In this document: positions 24,944 to 34,470 of the stretch, in pieces
Layout of the letters: each line of letters opens with the position of its first letter
Numbering within the stretch: position 1 is the stretch's first letter
NCBI RefSeq assembly: GCF_004361695.1
Contig: NZ_SNVW01000006.1
Location: forward strand, 62,001-126,000
Direction of reading: 5' to 3'
DNA: 64,000 bases
Origin: Curtobacterium flaccumfaciens
GTDB lineage: Bacteria > Actinomycetota > Actinomycetes > Actinomycetales > Microbacteriaceae
Position numbers and translations under genes: made by a program
Notes under the pieces: model-generated
The model's input: the letters and a program-made list of their open reading frames with translations, nothing else
Told to the model about the DNA's origin: nothing
Databases searched by the model: none

Positions 24944-24978
24944 CGATCCGCCGGACGGGAGGCCCGTCCGGCGGATCG
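24944..24978 (-). terminator. Strong intrinsic hairpin
   Basis: A perfect 16-bp GC-rich stem (24944-24959 with 24963-24978, arm CGATCCGCCGGACGGG) closed by a three-base AGG loop. It lies 21 bp past the stop of the secreted protein gene (25000-26028, minus strand) and directly before the L,D-transpeptidase start. It is not a member of palindrome family A. Confidence 0.85.
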
Positions 24979-24999
24979 AGTCGATCACTGCTGCGGTGG

Positions 25000-26028
25000 T
25001 CAGCCCGCGAACGTGGCGGCGGTCCGGACCGGGGTGGGCACCGGGGCCGTCGGCACCGGCGTGCTCGTCACCGGAGCGGCCGGGTCGGCGGTCACCACGT
25101 ACTCGTTCCGCAGGACGATCCCCGAGGACTCACCGACGAGGGCGAGGGTGTACGTACCGGCCCGCGGGACGGCCGAAGCCGGGATGACCAGCTGGGCGTC
25201 GATCGCACCGTTCGCGTCAGCGGTCAGCGCGAGGCTGTCGATCGGACCACCGGACTGCGATCCGGCCGCGACGAAGCCGACGGCCACGGTCTCGCCCGGG
25301 AAGAAGCCGGAACCGACGACGTGGACGCCCTTGGTCGTGACGGCGCTCACGGTGCTCGACGTCGGCTGGTACGTGCCCTTGGGGGTCGGCGTGAAGTAGG
25401 TGGTGTCGCCGCCGAACTGCACGGCGCGGACGGTACCGGTCGAGGCGGGCGGCGTGATGAACCCGTACCCGATGATCTCGGCGTTCGGCGAGGTCGCCGT
25501 GATCTGCGCCTCGAAGTCGGACAGGTTCGCGGCCGTGTCGGCGGGGATCGTGCCGACCGCGGCGGAGCTGAGCCAGCGGCCGCCGCCGTCGACGAAGTCA
25601 CCGTCGCCGAAGTCCGCCGGGCGGAGCGTCGTGAAGTTCGTGTCCGCGCCGGACGCGCCACCCGTGTTGAGGAACATCGGGATCTGGAAGTTGACCGACC
25701 CGGTCGAGACGAAGTCGGCGCTGGTGACGAGGTCCTGCAGGTCGACGCCCGGCTCGCTCGTCGTGGTGAGCAGCTGCGTCGGGCCGGTGAGGTTCACGCC
25801 GCCGGCGGAGAACGCGGCTACGCCGGACGTCGCCGGGGCGGTGTCGCCGTAGAACCACCCGGTCGCCGGGTAGCCGGCGCTGGTCTCCTGCCCGAGGGCG
25901 GCGGTGGTGTTCACCCAGGTCGCCGTGGCGGAGTCCGGGGCGGCGGTGGCCATCCCCGCACTGAAGAAGGTCGAGCCGGCGACGACGGCTGTTGCCGCCG
26001 CGACGGTCATGATTCGGGAGCGCTTCAC
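25000..26028 (-). CDS. Secreted protein with Ig-like C-terminal region
   Basis: A 342-aa exported protein. Residues 1-30 form a signal peptide (VKRSRIMTVAAATAVVAGSTFFSAGMATAAP). The mature N-terminal part contains YGDTAPATSGVAAFSAGGVNLTG and repeated Asp/Gly/Asn motifs; the region near 225-330 (KGVHVVGSGFFPGETVAVGFVAAG, ANGAIDAQLVIPASAVPRAGTYTLALVG) looks like an Ig-like surface domain. It ends with a Thr/Pro/Val tail and has no LPxTG motif or membrane anchor, so it is probably released. GTG 26028 is preceded by ACAGGAAAC. No enzyme motif is recognised. Confidence 0.82.
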   Translation of the reverse strand: MKRSRIMTVAAATAVVAGSTFFSAGMATAAPDSATATWVNTTAALGQETSAGYPATGWFYGDTAPATSGVAAFSAGGVNLTGPTQLLTTTSEPGVDLQDLVTSADFVSTGSVNFQIPMFLNTGGASGADTNFTTLRPADFGDGDFVDGGGRWLSSAAVGTIPADTAANLSDFEAQITATSPNAEIIGYGFITPPASTGTVRAVQFGGDTTYFTPTPKGTYQPTSSTVSAVTTKGVHVVGSGFFPGETVAVGFVAAGSQSGGPIDSLALTADANGAIDAQLVIPASAVPRAGTYTLALVGESSGIVLRNEYVVTADPAAPVTSTPVPTAPVPTPVRTAATFAG

Positions 26029-26216
26029 TGCAGATCCGTTTCCTGTGGGTGATCGACCCGGGGAATCGGGTCGCGGCCGCCTCGACGGGCGGGCGTGGTG
26101 ACCGTTCCCCCGAAGTCGTTCCACGGTGAACCTATCTCGGTTCGGGGAATCCTCACACCCCTCCGACGAACTCCTGTCCGTCCGACGCGACCCCCGTTCA
26201 GGGGGTCCGCGCGGGC

Positions 26217-27602
26217 TCAGACGTCGAGGTGGTCGACCAGCTCGTCGGCCAGCCCCGTGTAGGTCGCCGGCGTCAGGTTCGTCAGCCGCGCCTTCGCCCC
26301 GGACGAGATGTCCAGGCCGTTCACGAACGCGACGAGATCCGCCTGCCCGATGCGCTTGCCGCGCGTGAGCTCCTTGAGCATCGCGTACGGGTCCTCGATG
26401 TTCGACTGCCCGGCGGTGACCTCGGCGCGGATGACCGTCTGGATGGCCTCGGCGAGCACCTCCCAGTTGTGGTCGAGGTCCTCGGCGAGCCGGGTCTCGT
26501 TCACCGAGACCTCGCCCAGTCCGCGGCGGAGGTTGTCGAGCGCGAGCAGCGAGTGCCCGAACGCGACGCCGATGTTCCGCTGCGTGGTGGAGTCGGTGAG
26601 GTCGCGCTGCAGCCGGCTGGTCACGAGGGTCTCGGACAGCGTGGAGAACAGCGCCGACGAGATCTCGAGGTTCGCCTCGGCGTTCTCGAAGCGGATCGGG
26701 TTGATCTTGTGCGGCATCGTCGACGAGCCGGTGGCACCCGCGACGGGGATCTGCGTGAAGTACCCCATCGAGATGTAGGTCCAGACGTCCGTCGCCAGGT
26801 TGTGCAGGATCCGGTTCGCGTGGCGGACCCGGTCGTACAGCTCGGCCTGCCAGTCGTGCGACTCGATCTGCGTCGTCAGCGGGTTCCACGTCAGGCCGAG
26901 GCCGTCGACGAACTCGCGGGAGAGCGCGGGCCAGTCGGCCTCGGGGTCGGCGGCGAGGTGCGCCGAGAAGGTGCCGGTCGCGCCGGAGAACTTGCCGAGG
27001 TACTCGCCGCCCTCGATCTGCGCCAGGACGCGCTCGAGGCGGTAGACGACCACCGCGAGCTCCTTGCCGAGCGTGGTCGGGGTCGCGGGCTGGCCGTGCG
27101 TGTGGGAGAGCATCGGGACGCTCTTCAGCTCGTCGGCCATGGCGCGCAGCACCGTGAGCACGGCCTTGAACGCCGGGAGCCAGACCTGCTCGACGGTGTC
27201 GCGCACGGTGAGCGCGTACGACAGGTTGTTGACGTCCTCGCTCGTCGCGGCGAAGTGGGTGAGCTCGGCGATCGCGTCGAGCCCGAGCTCCGACAGCCGG
27301 CGACGGACGAAGTACTCGACCGCCTTGACGTCGTGGCGGGTCGTCGCCTCGATCTCGGCGAGTTCGGCGATCTGGTCCTGCCCGAAGGTCTCGACGACCC
27401 GGCGGAGTGCGGCCTTGTCGTCGACGCTGAGCGGCGACGTGGTGAACATCGCGTGGTCGGTCAGGAAGATGAGCCACTCGACCTCGACCACGATGCGCGC
27501 GCGGTTGAGGCCGGCCTCGGAGAGGTGCTCGCCCACCGTGTGCACGATCGGGTAGTACCGCCCGTCGAGCGGGCTGATCGGCTGCGGGGGAAGGGGGGTC
27601 AT
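26217..27602 (-). CDS. purB: Adenylosuccinate lyase
   Basis: A 461-aa enzyme of the fumarase/aspartase superfamily that cleaves SAICAR to AICAR and adenylosuccinate to AMP in purine synthesis. Visible landmarks are ISPLDGRYYPIV at the N-terminus, TSEDVNNLSYAL near 122, SHTHGQPATPTTLGKE near 165 and the family signature GSSTMPHKINPIRFENAE near 290. Length and order match the E. coli-type PurB. The start ATG 27602 overlaps the stop of the upstream phosphatase gene by four bases, so the two are coupled. Confidence 0.96.
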   Translation of the reverse strand: MTPLPPQPISPLDGRYYPIVHTVGEHLSEAGLNRARIVVEVEWLIFLTDHAMFTTSPLSVDDKAALRRVVETFGQDQIAELAEIEATTRHDVKAVEYFVRRRLSELGLDAIAELTHFAATSEDVNNLSYALTVRDTVEQVWLPAFKAVLTVLRAMADELKSVPMLSHTHGQPATPTTLGKELAVVVYRLERVLAQIEGGEYLGKFSGATGTFSAHLAADPEADWPALSREFVDGLGLTWNPLTTQIESHDWQAELYDRVRHANRILHNLATDVWTYISMGYFTQIPVAGATGSSTMPHKINPIRFENAEANLEISSALFSTLSETLVTSRLQRDLTDSTTQRNIGVAFGHSLLALDNLRRGLGEVSVNETRLAEDLDHNWEVLAEAIQTVIRAEVTAGQSNIEDPYAMLKELTRGKRIGQADLVAFVNGLDISSGAKARLTNLTPATYTGLADELVDHLDV

Positions 27603-28111
27603 GGGGCTCCCTGACGGACTGCCGGCTCGAGTTGGCGGAAGAGCGCCCGGCAGGCCCGTTCGACGGTCGAGAGCACTCGGTCGAACTCGTGCCGGTCCGC
27701 GTAGTACGGATCCGGTACGTCGGTCTGCTGGGGCCAGGCGTCGTCGTACCGCAACAGGAGCGTCACCTTCGCGGCGTCGTCCATGGTCGGGGCCCACGAG
27801 CGCAGGATGCGTTCGTGGGAGCGGTCGAGTGCGACCACCAGGTCGAGGTCCGGGAACCGGTCCGGGTCGAACTGACGGGCGCGATGCCTGCTCCCATCGT
27901 ATCCGCGTGCCGCGAGTGCCGCGATCGTGCGCTCGTCGGCGGGTTCGCCGACGTGCCAGTCGCCGGTGCCCGCGGACTCGACCTGGAAGCGCTCCGCCAT
28001 GCCGGCGTCGGCGGCGAGCTGCGCGAACACGATGCCGGCCATGGGGGAGCGGCAGATGTTGCCGCTGCAGACGAACGAGACGCGGAACGGGGCGCCGGCG
28101 TCCGTGGTCAT
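27599..28111 (-). CDS. Low-molecular-weight protein-tyrosine phosphatase
   Basis: A 170-aa phosphatase. The P-loop VSFVCSGNICRSPMAG carries Cys15 and Arg21 of the CX5R(S) motif, and the general acid Asp is in the conserved DVPDPYYADRHEFDRVL near residue 135. Such enzymes dephosphorylate tyrosine kinases or arginine-phosphorylated proteins; no cognate kinase is nearby. Start ATG 28111 was chosen because MTTDAG precedes the first beta-strand directly. Its stop overlaps the purB start (ATGA). Confidence 0.94.
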   Translation of the reverse strand: MTTDAGAPFRVSFVCSGNICRSPMAGIVFAQLAADAGMAERFQVESAGTGDWHVGEPADERTIAALAARGYDGSRHRARQFDPDRFPDLDLVVALDRSHERILRSWAPTMDDAAKVTLLLRYDDAWPQQTDVPDPYYADRHEFDRVLSTVERACRALFRQLEPAVRQGAP

Positions 28112-28218
28112 GGGGACATCATGGCGCAGCACGGGGACGTCCGCGACGGTCGTCGCGTCGGTGGTCGCGTCGGTGGTGCGGTCTGGAGGCGCGGTGCCGG
28201 ACGCGTCGTCGGCTCGCG

Positions 28219-28617
28219 TCACGCGCGCTGACGGTTGAGCACCGGGCGGGTGAAGAGCCCGATCAGCCAGGCGAGGACGGCGAGCACGAAGGCGCCGACG
28301 ATGCCCCAGCCGAAGGACTCGACGTTCAGGCCGAACCCGAAGGCGTCGGAGATGCCGGCGACGATGAGCAGCAGGATCGCGTTGACGACGAACGAGATGA
28401 GTCCGAGGGTCAGGATGTAGAGCGGGAACGCCACGATCCGGATGAGCGTGCCGATGACCGCGTTCACGAGACCGAACACGAACGCCACGAGCAGGTAGGT
28501 CAGCACGGTGGCGAGGGTGCCGCCGTCGCCGAACGGGGTGACGGAGACGCCGCTCACGATGAGCGTGGTGAGCCAGAGCGCAACGGCGTTGACGACGAGG
28601 CGGACGAGGAATCGCAT
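28219..28617 (-). CDS. Phage-holin family (PF04020-type) small membrane protein
   Basis: A 132-aa protein with four transmembrane helices: MRFLVRLVVNAVALWLTTLIV, LATVLTYLLVAFVFGLVNAVIG, RIVAFPLYILTLGLISFVVNAILLLIV, and WGIVGAFVLAVLAWLIGLF. This is the standard layout of the widespread phage holin family 4/DUF membrane proteins; the name is historical and no phage genes are nearby. ATG 28617 is chosen since the longer frame is Arg/Gly-rich and hydrophilic. Function unknown. Confidence 0.88.
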   Translation of the reverse strand: MRFLVRLVVNAVALWLTTLIVSGVSVTPFGDGGTLATVLTYLLVAFVFGLVNAVIGTLIRIVAFPLYILTLGLISFVVNAILLLIVAGISDAFGFGLNVESFGWGIVGAFVLAVLAWLIGLFTRPVLNRQRA

Positions 28618-28687
28618 GCCCCCATGATGCCCTCCGGCGCTGGGGAGGGCACGGCATCGCGGTCCTCCCCGCCGGTAGCCTGGTCCC

Positions 28688-29767
28688 GTGACTGACGCGC
28701 GCGTGCACATCCGGCCCGAGATCGCCGTCCTCCCCGCCTACAAGCAGGGACGCCAGGCGGCCGCCGACGCCTTCAAGCTGTCGAGCAACGAGAACCCCTT
28801 CCCGCCGCTCCCCGGTGTCGTCGAGGCCGTGCAGGCGCAGACCGCGTTCAACCGGTACCCCGACGCCACCGCCCTCGCCGTCCGCGCCGTGCTCGCGAAC
28901 CGCTTCGGCCTCACCGTCGACGAGGTCCACGTCGCCCCCGGCAGCGTCGCGATCCTGCACGAGCTCGCGAAGGCCACGTCCGGCCCGGGCGACGAGATCG
29001 TCTACGCCTGGCGGTCCTTCGAGGCCTACCCCGGCGTCGTCACGGTCGCCGGCGCCACGAGCGTGCAGGTGCCGAACCGCCCGGACGGCGGGCACGACCT
29101 CGACGCGATGGCCGCCGCGGTGACCGACCGGACCCGCATGGTGATCGTCTGCACGCCGAACAACCCGACCGGGCCGATCGTGACCGGGCCCGAGTTCGAG
29201 GCGTTCATGGAGGCGGTGCCGTCCTCGGTGCTGGTCGTCCTCGACGAGGCGTACGCCGAGTTCGTGACCGACCCGACGGCCGTCCGCGGTGCCGCGCTGC
29301 TCGAGCGCTACCCGAACCTCGTCGTCCTCCGCACCTTTTCGAAGGCCTACGGGCTCGCTGGACTCCGCGTCGGGTACGCCCTCGGCCCGGCGTACGTGCT
29401 CGACGCCGTACGTGCCTGCGCGATCCCGCTGTCGGTGACGGCCCAGGGCCAGGCGGCGGCGCTCGCGAGCCTCGAGCGCGAGGCCGAGCTGCTCGAGCGG
29501 GTCGCCGAACTCGCTGCGCTCCGCGACCGGATCGTCGCGGCGCTGCGGGAGCAGGGATGGGCCGTGCCGGAGGCGCAGGGCAACTTCGTCTGGCTGCCGA
29601 CGGGCGCGGGTACGGCGGTCGCGGCCGAGGCGTTCGAGCGCGCCGGCATCATCGTCCGGGCCTTCGCGCCCGAGGGGATCCGCATCTCGATCGGCGAGCA
29701 CGAGGCTGTGGAAACGCTCCTCGAAACCGCCCGTGCACTTGTGGGGGACCTCCAGGCAGCGGGGTAG
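28688..29767 (+). CDS. hisC: Histidinol-phosphate (or aromatic) aminotransferase
   Basis: A 359-aa PLP-dependent fold-type I aminotransferase. [16 protein letters not shown] near 29-44, [13 protein letters not shown] near 155, [11 protein letters not shown] near 183 and the PLP-lysine segment [16 protein letters not shown] near 217 are typical of HisC/Pat proteins. It converts histidinol phosphate to the imidazole-acetol phosphate or acts on aromatic amino acids; the rest of the his operon is not here, so an aromatic aminotransferase (Pat) role is equally possible. TAGCCT lies six bases before the GTG (28676-28681), implying a leaderless message. Confidence 0.88.
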   Translation: MTDARVHIRPEIAVLPAYKQGRQAAADAFKLSSNENPFPPLPGVVEAVQAQTAFNRYPDATALAVRAVLANRFGLTVDEVHVAPGSVAILHELAKATSGPGDEIVYAWRSFEAYPGVVTVAGATSVQVPNRPDGGHDLDAMAAAVTDRTRMVIVCTPNNPTGPIVTGPEFEAFMEAVPSSVLVVLDEAYAEFVTDPTAVRGAALLERYPNLVVLRTFSKAYGLAGLRVGYALGPAYVLDAVRACAIPLSVTAQGQAAALASLEREAELLERVAELAALRDRIVAALREQGWAVPEAQGNFVWLPTGAGTAVAAEAFERAGIIVRAFAPEGIRISIGEHEAVETLLETARALVGDLQAAG

Positions 29768-29790
29768 TCGCTGCCGCTACGCTGGCCCGC

Positions 29791-30927
29791 ATGTCATTCC
29801 GCGCCGCGGCCCCCGCGACGACCACCGTCCGGCTCCTCGACACCGAGGGCCGGTTCGTGGAGACCGACGAGAACGCCGAGTTCGCCGCCGCCGCGCGGGC
29901 GATCCCGGACGAGACCCTGCTGGCGATGCACCGCCGCATGGTCCTCACCCGTCGGTTCGACCACGCCGGTCACAACCTCCAGCGAACCGGACAGCTCGGC
30001 CTCTGGGTCCCGAGCCACGGACAGGAAGCCGCCCAGACGGGTTCGGCCTTCGCCCTCCGTGCGCAGGACCACGTGTTCCCCTCGTACCGCGAACACGCCG
30101 TCACGATGCACCGCGGTGTCGAGCCGATGGAGATCATCGCGATGTACCGCGGCCAGACGCACGGCGGCTGGGACCCGGACCAGCGTGGCAACACCCACAT
30201 CTCGACGCTCGTGATCGGCTCGCAGACCCTGCACGCCACGGGGTACGCACTCGGCCAGAAGCTCGACGGCGACGTCGGTACGGGCGACCCGGACCGCGAC
30301 GCCTGCTCCATCGTCTACTTCGGCGACGGCGCGAGCAGCCAGGGCGACGTGAACGAGGCGTTCGTATTCTCGGCCTCCACCCAGGCACCCGTCGTGTTCT
30401 TCCTGCAGAACAACCACTGGGCCATCTCGGTCCCGGTGTCCGTGCAGTCGCCGACGCCGCTCGTCGACCGCCCGCGCGGCTTCGGCATCCCGAGTGTCCT
30501 CATCGACGGCAACGACATCCTGGCGTCGTACACGGCCTCGGTCGTGGCGACCGACCACGCCCGCAGCGGCAAGGGTCCGGCGTTCATCGAGGCGGACACC
30601 TACCGCATCGGCGCGCACACCAGCTCCGACGACCCGAGCCGCTACCGCGCCGAGGGGGAGCTCGAGGACTGGGTCCGCCGCGACCCCATCGTCCGTTCGG
30701 CCGCGTACCTCCGCTCGAAGGGCGTCACGGACGAGCAGTTCGCCGCGTTCGACGAAGAGGGCGAGGACATCGCCGCCGACGTCCGCCGCCGCACGGTCGC
30801 GCTCACGCCGCCGTCCGTCGACGTCATGTTCGACAACGTCTACCGCGAACCGCACCCGCTGATCGCCGAGCAGAAGGCCTGGCTGGAACGCTACGAGGCC
30901 GGCTACGAAGGGGGCGCCCACGCATGA
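29791..30927 (+). CDS. 2-oxoacid dehydrogenase E1 component, alpha subunit
   Basis: A 378-aa TPP-dependent subunit of a pyruvate or branched-chain 2-oxoacid dehydrogenase complex. The TPP/Mg motif is GDGASSQGDVNEA...QNN near residues 180-210 and the phosphorylation-loop-like RIGAHTSSDDPSRY near 270 is the conserved E1 alpha loop. ATG 29791 follows a TACGCT -10 (29778-29783) by seven bases, marking the operon promoter and a leaderless start. It is coupled to the beta subunit by an ATGA overlap. Sequence alone does not separate PDH from BCKDH; the heterotetrameric form resembles BCKDH-type E1. Confidence 0.93.
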   Translation: MSFRAAAPATTTVRLLDTEGRFVETDENAEFAAAARAIPDETLLAMHRRMVLTRRFDHAGHNLQRTGQLGLWVPSHGQEAAQTGSAFALRAQDHVFPSYREHAVTMHRGVEPMEIIAMYRGQTHGGWDPDQRGNTHISTLVIGSQTLHATGYALGQKLDGDVGTGDPDRDACSIVYFGDGASSQGDVNEAFVFSASTQAPVVFFLQNNHWAISVPVSVQSPTPLVDRPRGFGIPSVLIDGNDILASYTASVVATDHARSGKGPAFIEADTYRIGAHTSSDDPSRYRAEGELEDWVRRDPIVRSAAYLRSKGVTDEQFAAFDEEGEDIAADVRRRTVALTPPSVDVMFDNVYREPHPLIAEQKAWLERYEAGYEGGAHA

Positions 30928-31973
30928 GCACCACCGAGCAGCTCTTCGACTACACGCTGCGCTCCCACCCGGGCGCCGGCGAGGTCCCGAGCGACCCCAC
31001 CCCGACCCTGACGATGGCGAAGGCGCTCAACGCCGGGCTCGCCGCCGCGATGCAGGCGGACGACAAGGTCCTGCTGATGGGCGAGGACATCGGCCAGCTC
31101 GGCGGTGTCTTCCGCATCACCGAGGGCCTGCAGGACCGGTTCGGCCCCGAGCGCGTGCGGGACACCCCGCTCGCCGAGGCCGGCATCATCGGCACCGCGA
31201 TCGGCCTCGCCCTGCGCGGCTACCGCCCGGTCGTCGAGATCCAGTTCGACGGCTTCGTCTGGCCGGGCTTCGACCAGATCACCTCGCAGCTCGCGAAGAT
31301 GGCGAACCGACTGCCGGCGCACATGTCGCTGCCGGTCGTCATCCGCATCCCCTACGGCGGGCACATCGGTGCCGTGGAGCACCACCAGGAGTCGCCGGAG
31401 GCCTACTTCGCGCACACGCCGGGCCTCCGCGTGGTGAGCCCGAGCACGCCGAACGACGCCTACTGGATGATCCAAGAGGCCATCGCCTCGAAGGACCCGG
31501 TCGTCTTCCTCGAGCCGAAGTCGCGCTACTGGCCGAAGGGGCAGGTCGACCTCGTCGACGGCCACGTGCCGATGCACACCACCCGTGTCGCCCGCACCGG
31601 CACCGAGGTCACCCTCGTCGGGCACGGCGCGATGGTCGCGACGCTCATGCAGGCGGCCGAGCTCGCCGAGTCCGAGGGCACCAGCTGCGAGGTCATCGAC
31701 CTCCGGTCGATCTCCCCGATCGACTGGGAGCCGCTGCTCGCCTCGGTCCGGAAGACCGGTCGGCTCGTCATCGCGCAAGAGGCATCGGGCTTCGTGAGCG
31801 TCGGCAGCGAGATCGCCGCCACGGTCGCCGAGAGGGCGTTCTACACGATGCAGGCGCCGCCGTTGCGGGTCTCCGGGTTCGACGTCCCGTTCCCGGTGTC
31901 GAAGCTGGAACACCTGCACCTGCCGGACGCCGACCGCGTCCTCGAGGCCGTCGACCGCGCCCTCGCATACTGA
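30924..31973 (+). CDS. 2-oxoacid dehydrogenase E1 component, beta subunit
   Basis: A 349-aa partner of the alpha subunit. Residues 45-110 ([47 protein letters not shown]) form the conserved beta-subunit pyrimidine domain, with the TPP-activating Glu in [27 protein letters not shown] and the C-terminal [25 protein letters not shown] are also diagnostic. It starts four bases inside the alpha gene and is followed 40 bp later by E2, giving an operon E1a-E1b-E2. Confidence 0.95.
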   Translation: MSTTEQLFDYTLRSHPGAGEVPSDPTPTLTMAKALNAGLAAAMQADDKVLLMGEDIGQLGGVFRITEGLQDRFGPERVRDTPLAEAGIIGTAIGLALRGYRPVVEIQFDGFVWPGFDQITSQLAKMANRLPAHMSLPVVIRIPYGGHIGAVEHHQESPEAYFAHTPGLRVVSPSTPNDAYWMIQEAIASKDPVVFLEPKSRYWPKGQVDLVDGHVPMHTTRVARTGTEVTLVGHGAMVATLMQAAELAESEGTSCEVIDLRSISPIDWEPLLASVRKTGRLVIAQEASGFVSVGSEIAATVAERAFYTMQAPPLRVSGFDVPFPVSKLEHLHLPDADRVLEAVDRALAY

Positions 31974-32013
31974 CCCCACTGACCGAGCCGTCCAGATCCG
32001 CGAAGGAGCCGTA

Positions 32014-33606
32014 GTGGCCGCCGCCGAATTCCCCCTGCCCGACGTGGGCGAAGGCCTGACCGAGGCCGAGATCGTGCAGTGGCGCGTCGCGATCGGTGAC
32101 GAGATCACGGTCGACCAGGTGCTCGTCGAGATCGAGACGGCGAAGTCCCTCGTCGAGCTGCCCTCGCCGTTCGCGGGCAAGGTCACCGGGCTGCTCGTGT
32201 CCGAGGGCGACACCGTCGAGGTCGGCAAGCCGATCATCCGGGTCGAGTCCGACGCGTCGGTCGCGTCCGGTGCGGCGATCGGCGGTCCGGGAGGCGCGAC
32301 CCCCGTCGCCGACAGCGTCCCGACCTCGCCCGTGGTCACGGCCACCCCGCCCGCCCAGGCCGCCCCCGCGGCCCCGGTCGCGCAGACCCCGGCAGCCCCG
32401 CCTGCTCCCGCTCCGGCTCCTGCTCCTGCTCCTGCTGCAGCCGCCCCGGCCCCCGTCGCCGCCCCGGCGGCGGCCCCCGTGCAGCCGGTCGCCGTCGACG
32501 CCTCCGTCGTCGGGACCGACGAGTCCTCCGGCGCCGTCCTCGTCGGCTACGGCTCCGCGACCTCGTCCCCGTCCCGTCGCAAGCCGGGCGCGCGCCGGGC
32601 CGCAGCACTCGCGGCCGAGGCGAGCCGCGCCTCCAGTGTGGACGCCGCGGCGGCAGCGGAAGCCGCCGTCGACCCGGGCGAGGACAGCACCGCCGAGGCG
32701 ATCACCGCGCAGGGCTCCGCACCCGCGCGCAAGCAGAGCGTCGCCACGAACGTCCTGGCGAAGCCGCCGATCCGGAAGCTCGCGAAGGACCTCGGCGTCG
32801 AGCTGACCGAGATCGTGGCGACCGGGTTCGCGGGCGAGGTCACCCGCGACGACGTCATCCGGCACGCCAAGCAGGCCAGCGTCTTCCGCAACATCGAGAC
32901 GCCGGAGTGGGGCGACGTCCGCAGCGAGACGATCCCCGTCAAGGGCGTCCGCAAGGCCATCGCGACCGCGATGACCACCTCGGCGTTCACCGCACCGCAC
33001 GTGTCGCTCTTCGTCGACGTCGACGCGACCCGCACGATGGAGTTCGTCAAGCGCCTGAAGTCCTCGCCGACGTTCGCCGGCGTCAAGGTCTCACCGCTCC
33101 TCATCGTCGCGAAGGCCGTCATCTGGGCCGTCCGCCGGAACCGCTCGGTGAACTCGACCTGGACCGACCGCGAGATCATCGTCCACCACTTCGTGAACCT
33201 CGGCATCGCCGCGGCGACCCCGCGCGGGCTCATCGTGCCGAACATCAAGGACGCGCAGGACATGTCGCTGCTCGAGCTGGCGCAGGCGCTCGAGGAGCTG
33301 ACCCTGACGGCCCGTGACGGCAAGACGACGCCGAAGCAGATGGCGAACGGCACGGTGTCGATCACGAACATCGGCGTGTTCGGCATGGACACCGGGACCC
33401 CGATCCTCAACCCCGGCGAGGTCGCGATCGTCGCGATGGGCACCATCAAGGCGAAGCCGTGGGTCGTCGACGGCGAGGTGCGCTCGCGCATGGTGACGAC
33501 GATCGGTGCGTCGTTCGACCACCGGGTCGTCGACGGTGACGTGGCGTCGCGCTTCGTGCACGACGTGGCGTCGGTGCTCGAGGAGCCCGCGCTCCTGCTC
33601 GACTAG
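32014..33606 (+). CDS. Dihydrolipoamide acyltransferase (E2) of the 2-oxoacid dehydrogenase
   Basis: A 530-aa E2 with one lipoyl domain at 1-80 (lipoyl Lys in [12 protein letters not shown]), an Ala/Pro linker of about 70 residues, a second charged linker, a peripheral-subunit-binding domain near 245-285 ([18 protein letters not shown]), and a catalytic domain with the terminal [10 protein letters not shown] motif containing the acyltransferase His. GAAGGAG precedes GTG 32014. The linker DNA at about 32627 contains a palindrome A half-copy (CCGCGCCTCCAG). The E3 (lipoamide dehydrogenase) gene is not in the operon. The stop shares CTAG with a minus-strand remnant. Confidence 0.95.
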   Translation: MAAAEFPLPDVGEGLTEAEIVQWRVAIGDEITVDQVLVEIETAKSLVELPSPFAGKVTGLLVSEGDTVEVGKPIIRVESDASVASGAAIGGPGGATPVADSVPTSPVVTATPPAQAAPAAPVAQTPAAPPAPAPAPAPAPAAAAPAPVAAPAAAPVQPVAVDASVVGTDESSGAVLVGYGSATSSPSRRKPGARRAAALAAEASRASSVDAAAAAEAAVDPGEDSTAEAITAQGSAPARKQSVATNVLAKPPIRKLAKDLGVELTEIVATGFAGEVTRDDVIRHAKQASVFRNIETPEWGDVRSETIPVKGVRKAIATAMTTSAFTAPHVSLFVDVDATRTMEFVKRLKSSPTFAGVKVSPLLIVAKAVIWAVRRNRSVNSTWTDREIIVHHFVNLGIAAATPRGLIVPNIKDAQDMSLLELAQALEELTLTARDGKTTPKQMANGTVSITNIGVFGMDTGTPILNPGEVAIVAMGTIKAKPWVVDGEVRSRMVTTIGASFDHRVVDGDVASRFVHDVASVLEEPALLLD

Positions 33607-33725
33607 CCGTCCTGCGTCGCCGCGGCGCCGGCGAGGCCGGCGGCGAAGAGCCGCACGGCCAGGACAGCGTCGAGCGCCAGCGTGCCGGGGGCGAGCGGGC
33701 TGCCCGCGGCGACCGCCGTGAAACT
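33603..33725 (-). pseudogene. Possible 3' remnant of a regulator gene
   Basis: On the minus strand about 38 codons of normal-looking, GC3-rich frame (ending [21 protein letters not shown]) terminate in TAG at 33605-33603, sharing a CTAG with the E2 stop. The frame runs into a stop at about 33756 with no start codon. The sequence looks like the C-terminal helix and tail of a TetR-type regulator, but the rest is missing. The adjacent palindromic operator (33772-33789) supports an eroded regulator. Low confidence; it could be chance open frame. Confidence 0.3.
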
Positions 33726-33743
33726 CAGACCCGGCGCGCCGCC

Positions 33744-33833
33744 CCGATGGCCTTTTCAGCCATCGGCACCTTTTCACTGTGCAGTGAAAGTCGCCGAGGA
33801 ATGAAAAAGTCCCCCGGTGCGGAGGTCCGCACC
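33744..33833. promoter_or_regulatory. Operator-like palindrome and two flanking hairpins
   Basis: TTTCACTG-TG-CAGTGAAA (33772-33789) is a two-base-spaced dyad of the size bound by TetR-family dimers. Upstream, CCGATGGC/GCCATCGG (33744-33751, 33759-33766) is an 8-bp hairpin with an AT-rich loop that could terminate the E2 operon, and downstream GGTGCGG/CCGCACC (33816-33833) forms a 7-bp hairpin. The 288-bp stretch between E2 and the GNAT gene holds nothing else convincing. Confidence 0.6.
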
Positions 33834-33894
33834 ATGCCCGCACTCGTCGCGCGGTGTTCACCCGGATGTCGGTGGGCGGCGGGATGATCTCCCC

Positions 33895-34470
33895 ATGGTC
33901 CACCAGCTCCTGATGCCCTCGCAGGAGATCCGAACGGATCGCCTCCTGCTCACCCCGCTCACCCCCGCCGACATCGACGACGTGCACGCGGTGTTCTCCG
34001 ACGCGCGCACGTGGACCCACCTGCCCGCGGGGCGGCACACGGTGCGGGCCTCGACCGTCGACCTGGTGCAGCGCAAGATCGGTGGGCGTGCCCGGCACGG
34101 CCTCGGTTCGTGGGCCGTGCGCTCGGCTGCGGACCACGCGTTCCTCGGCGTCGGCGGCGTCGACATGACGGCCGTCGGTGTCTGGAACCTCGGGTACCGG
34201 CTGGCGCCCTCGGCGTGGGGGAACGGCTACGCGACGGAGATCGCTCGCGCTGCCCTCGCCGCTGCGCGCGACGTCGCGCCCGAGGTCCCGGTCACCGGCC
34301 GGGTGCTGACGAACAACCCGGCGTCGGCCGCGGTGCTCGACCGTGTCGGGCTCTCGCTCGTGTGGCAGGGCGCGACGTCGTCGACGCTGCCGGACGGCGT
34401 CGAGCGTCAGGTCTGGGCAGACCGAGCGCTGTCACGGACGCAGCGGGCCTGGCTCGTCGCCAACGCCTGA
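33895..34470 (+). CDS. GNAT family N-acetyltransferase
   Basis: A 191-aa acetyltransferase of the RimJ/RimL-like type (Acetyltransf_3). The opening IRTDRLLLTPLTPADIDDVHAVFSD and the acetyl-CoA-binding segment LGYRLAPSAWGNGYATEIARAALAAA (Q/RxxGxG/A variant WGNGYA) are clear, followed by TNNPASAAVLDRVGLSLVWQG, the conserved final strand and helix. Start ATG 33895 is used; ATG 33913 would also begin before the first strand. Substrate unknown. Its last 39 bp overlap a convergent small membrane-protein gene. Confidence 0.9.
   Translation: MVHQLLMPSQEIRTDRLLLTPLTPADIDDVHAVFSDARTWTHLPAGRHTVRASTVDLVQRKIGGRARHGLGSWAVRSAADHAFLGVGGVDMTAVGVWNLGYRLAPSAWGNGYATEIARAALAAARDVAPEVPVTGRVLTNNPASAAVLDRVGLSLVWQGATSSTLPDGVERQVWADRALSRTQRAWLVANA

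Noticed and set aside
28219..28617. Holin-family protein taken as a sign of a prophage
   Set aside because: This membrane family is common in bacterial chromosomes and no lysin, capsid or integrase gene is nearby.
33801..33887. 28-codon ORF (MKKSPGAEVRTM...) before the GNAT gene, possibly a leader peptide
   Set aside because: GAGGA directly touches the ATG with no spacing, and the reading frame is interrupted by a hairpin; no regulatory logic visible.
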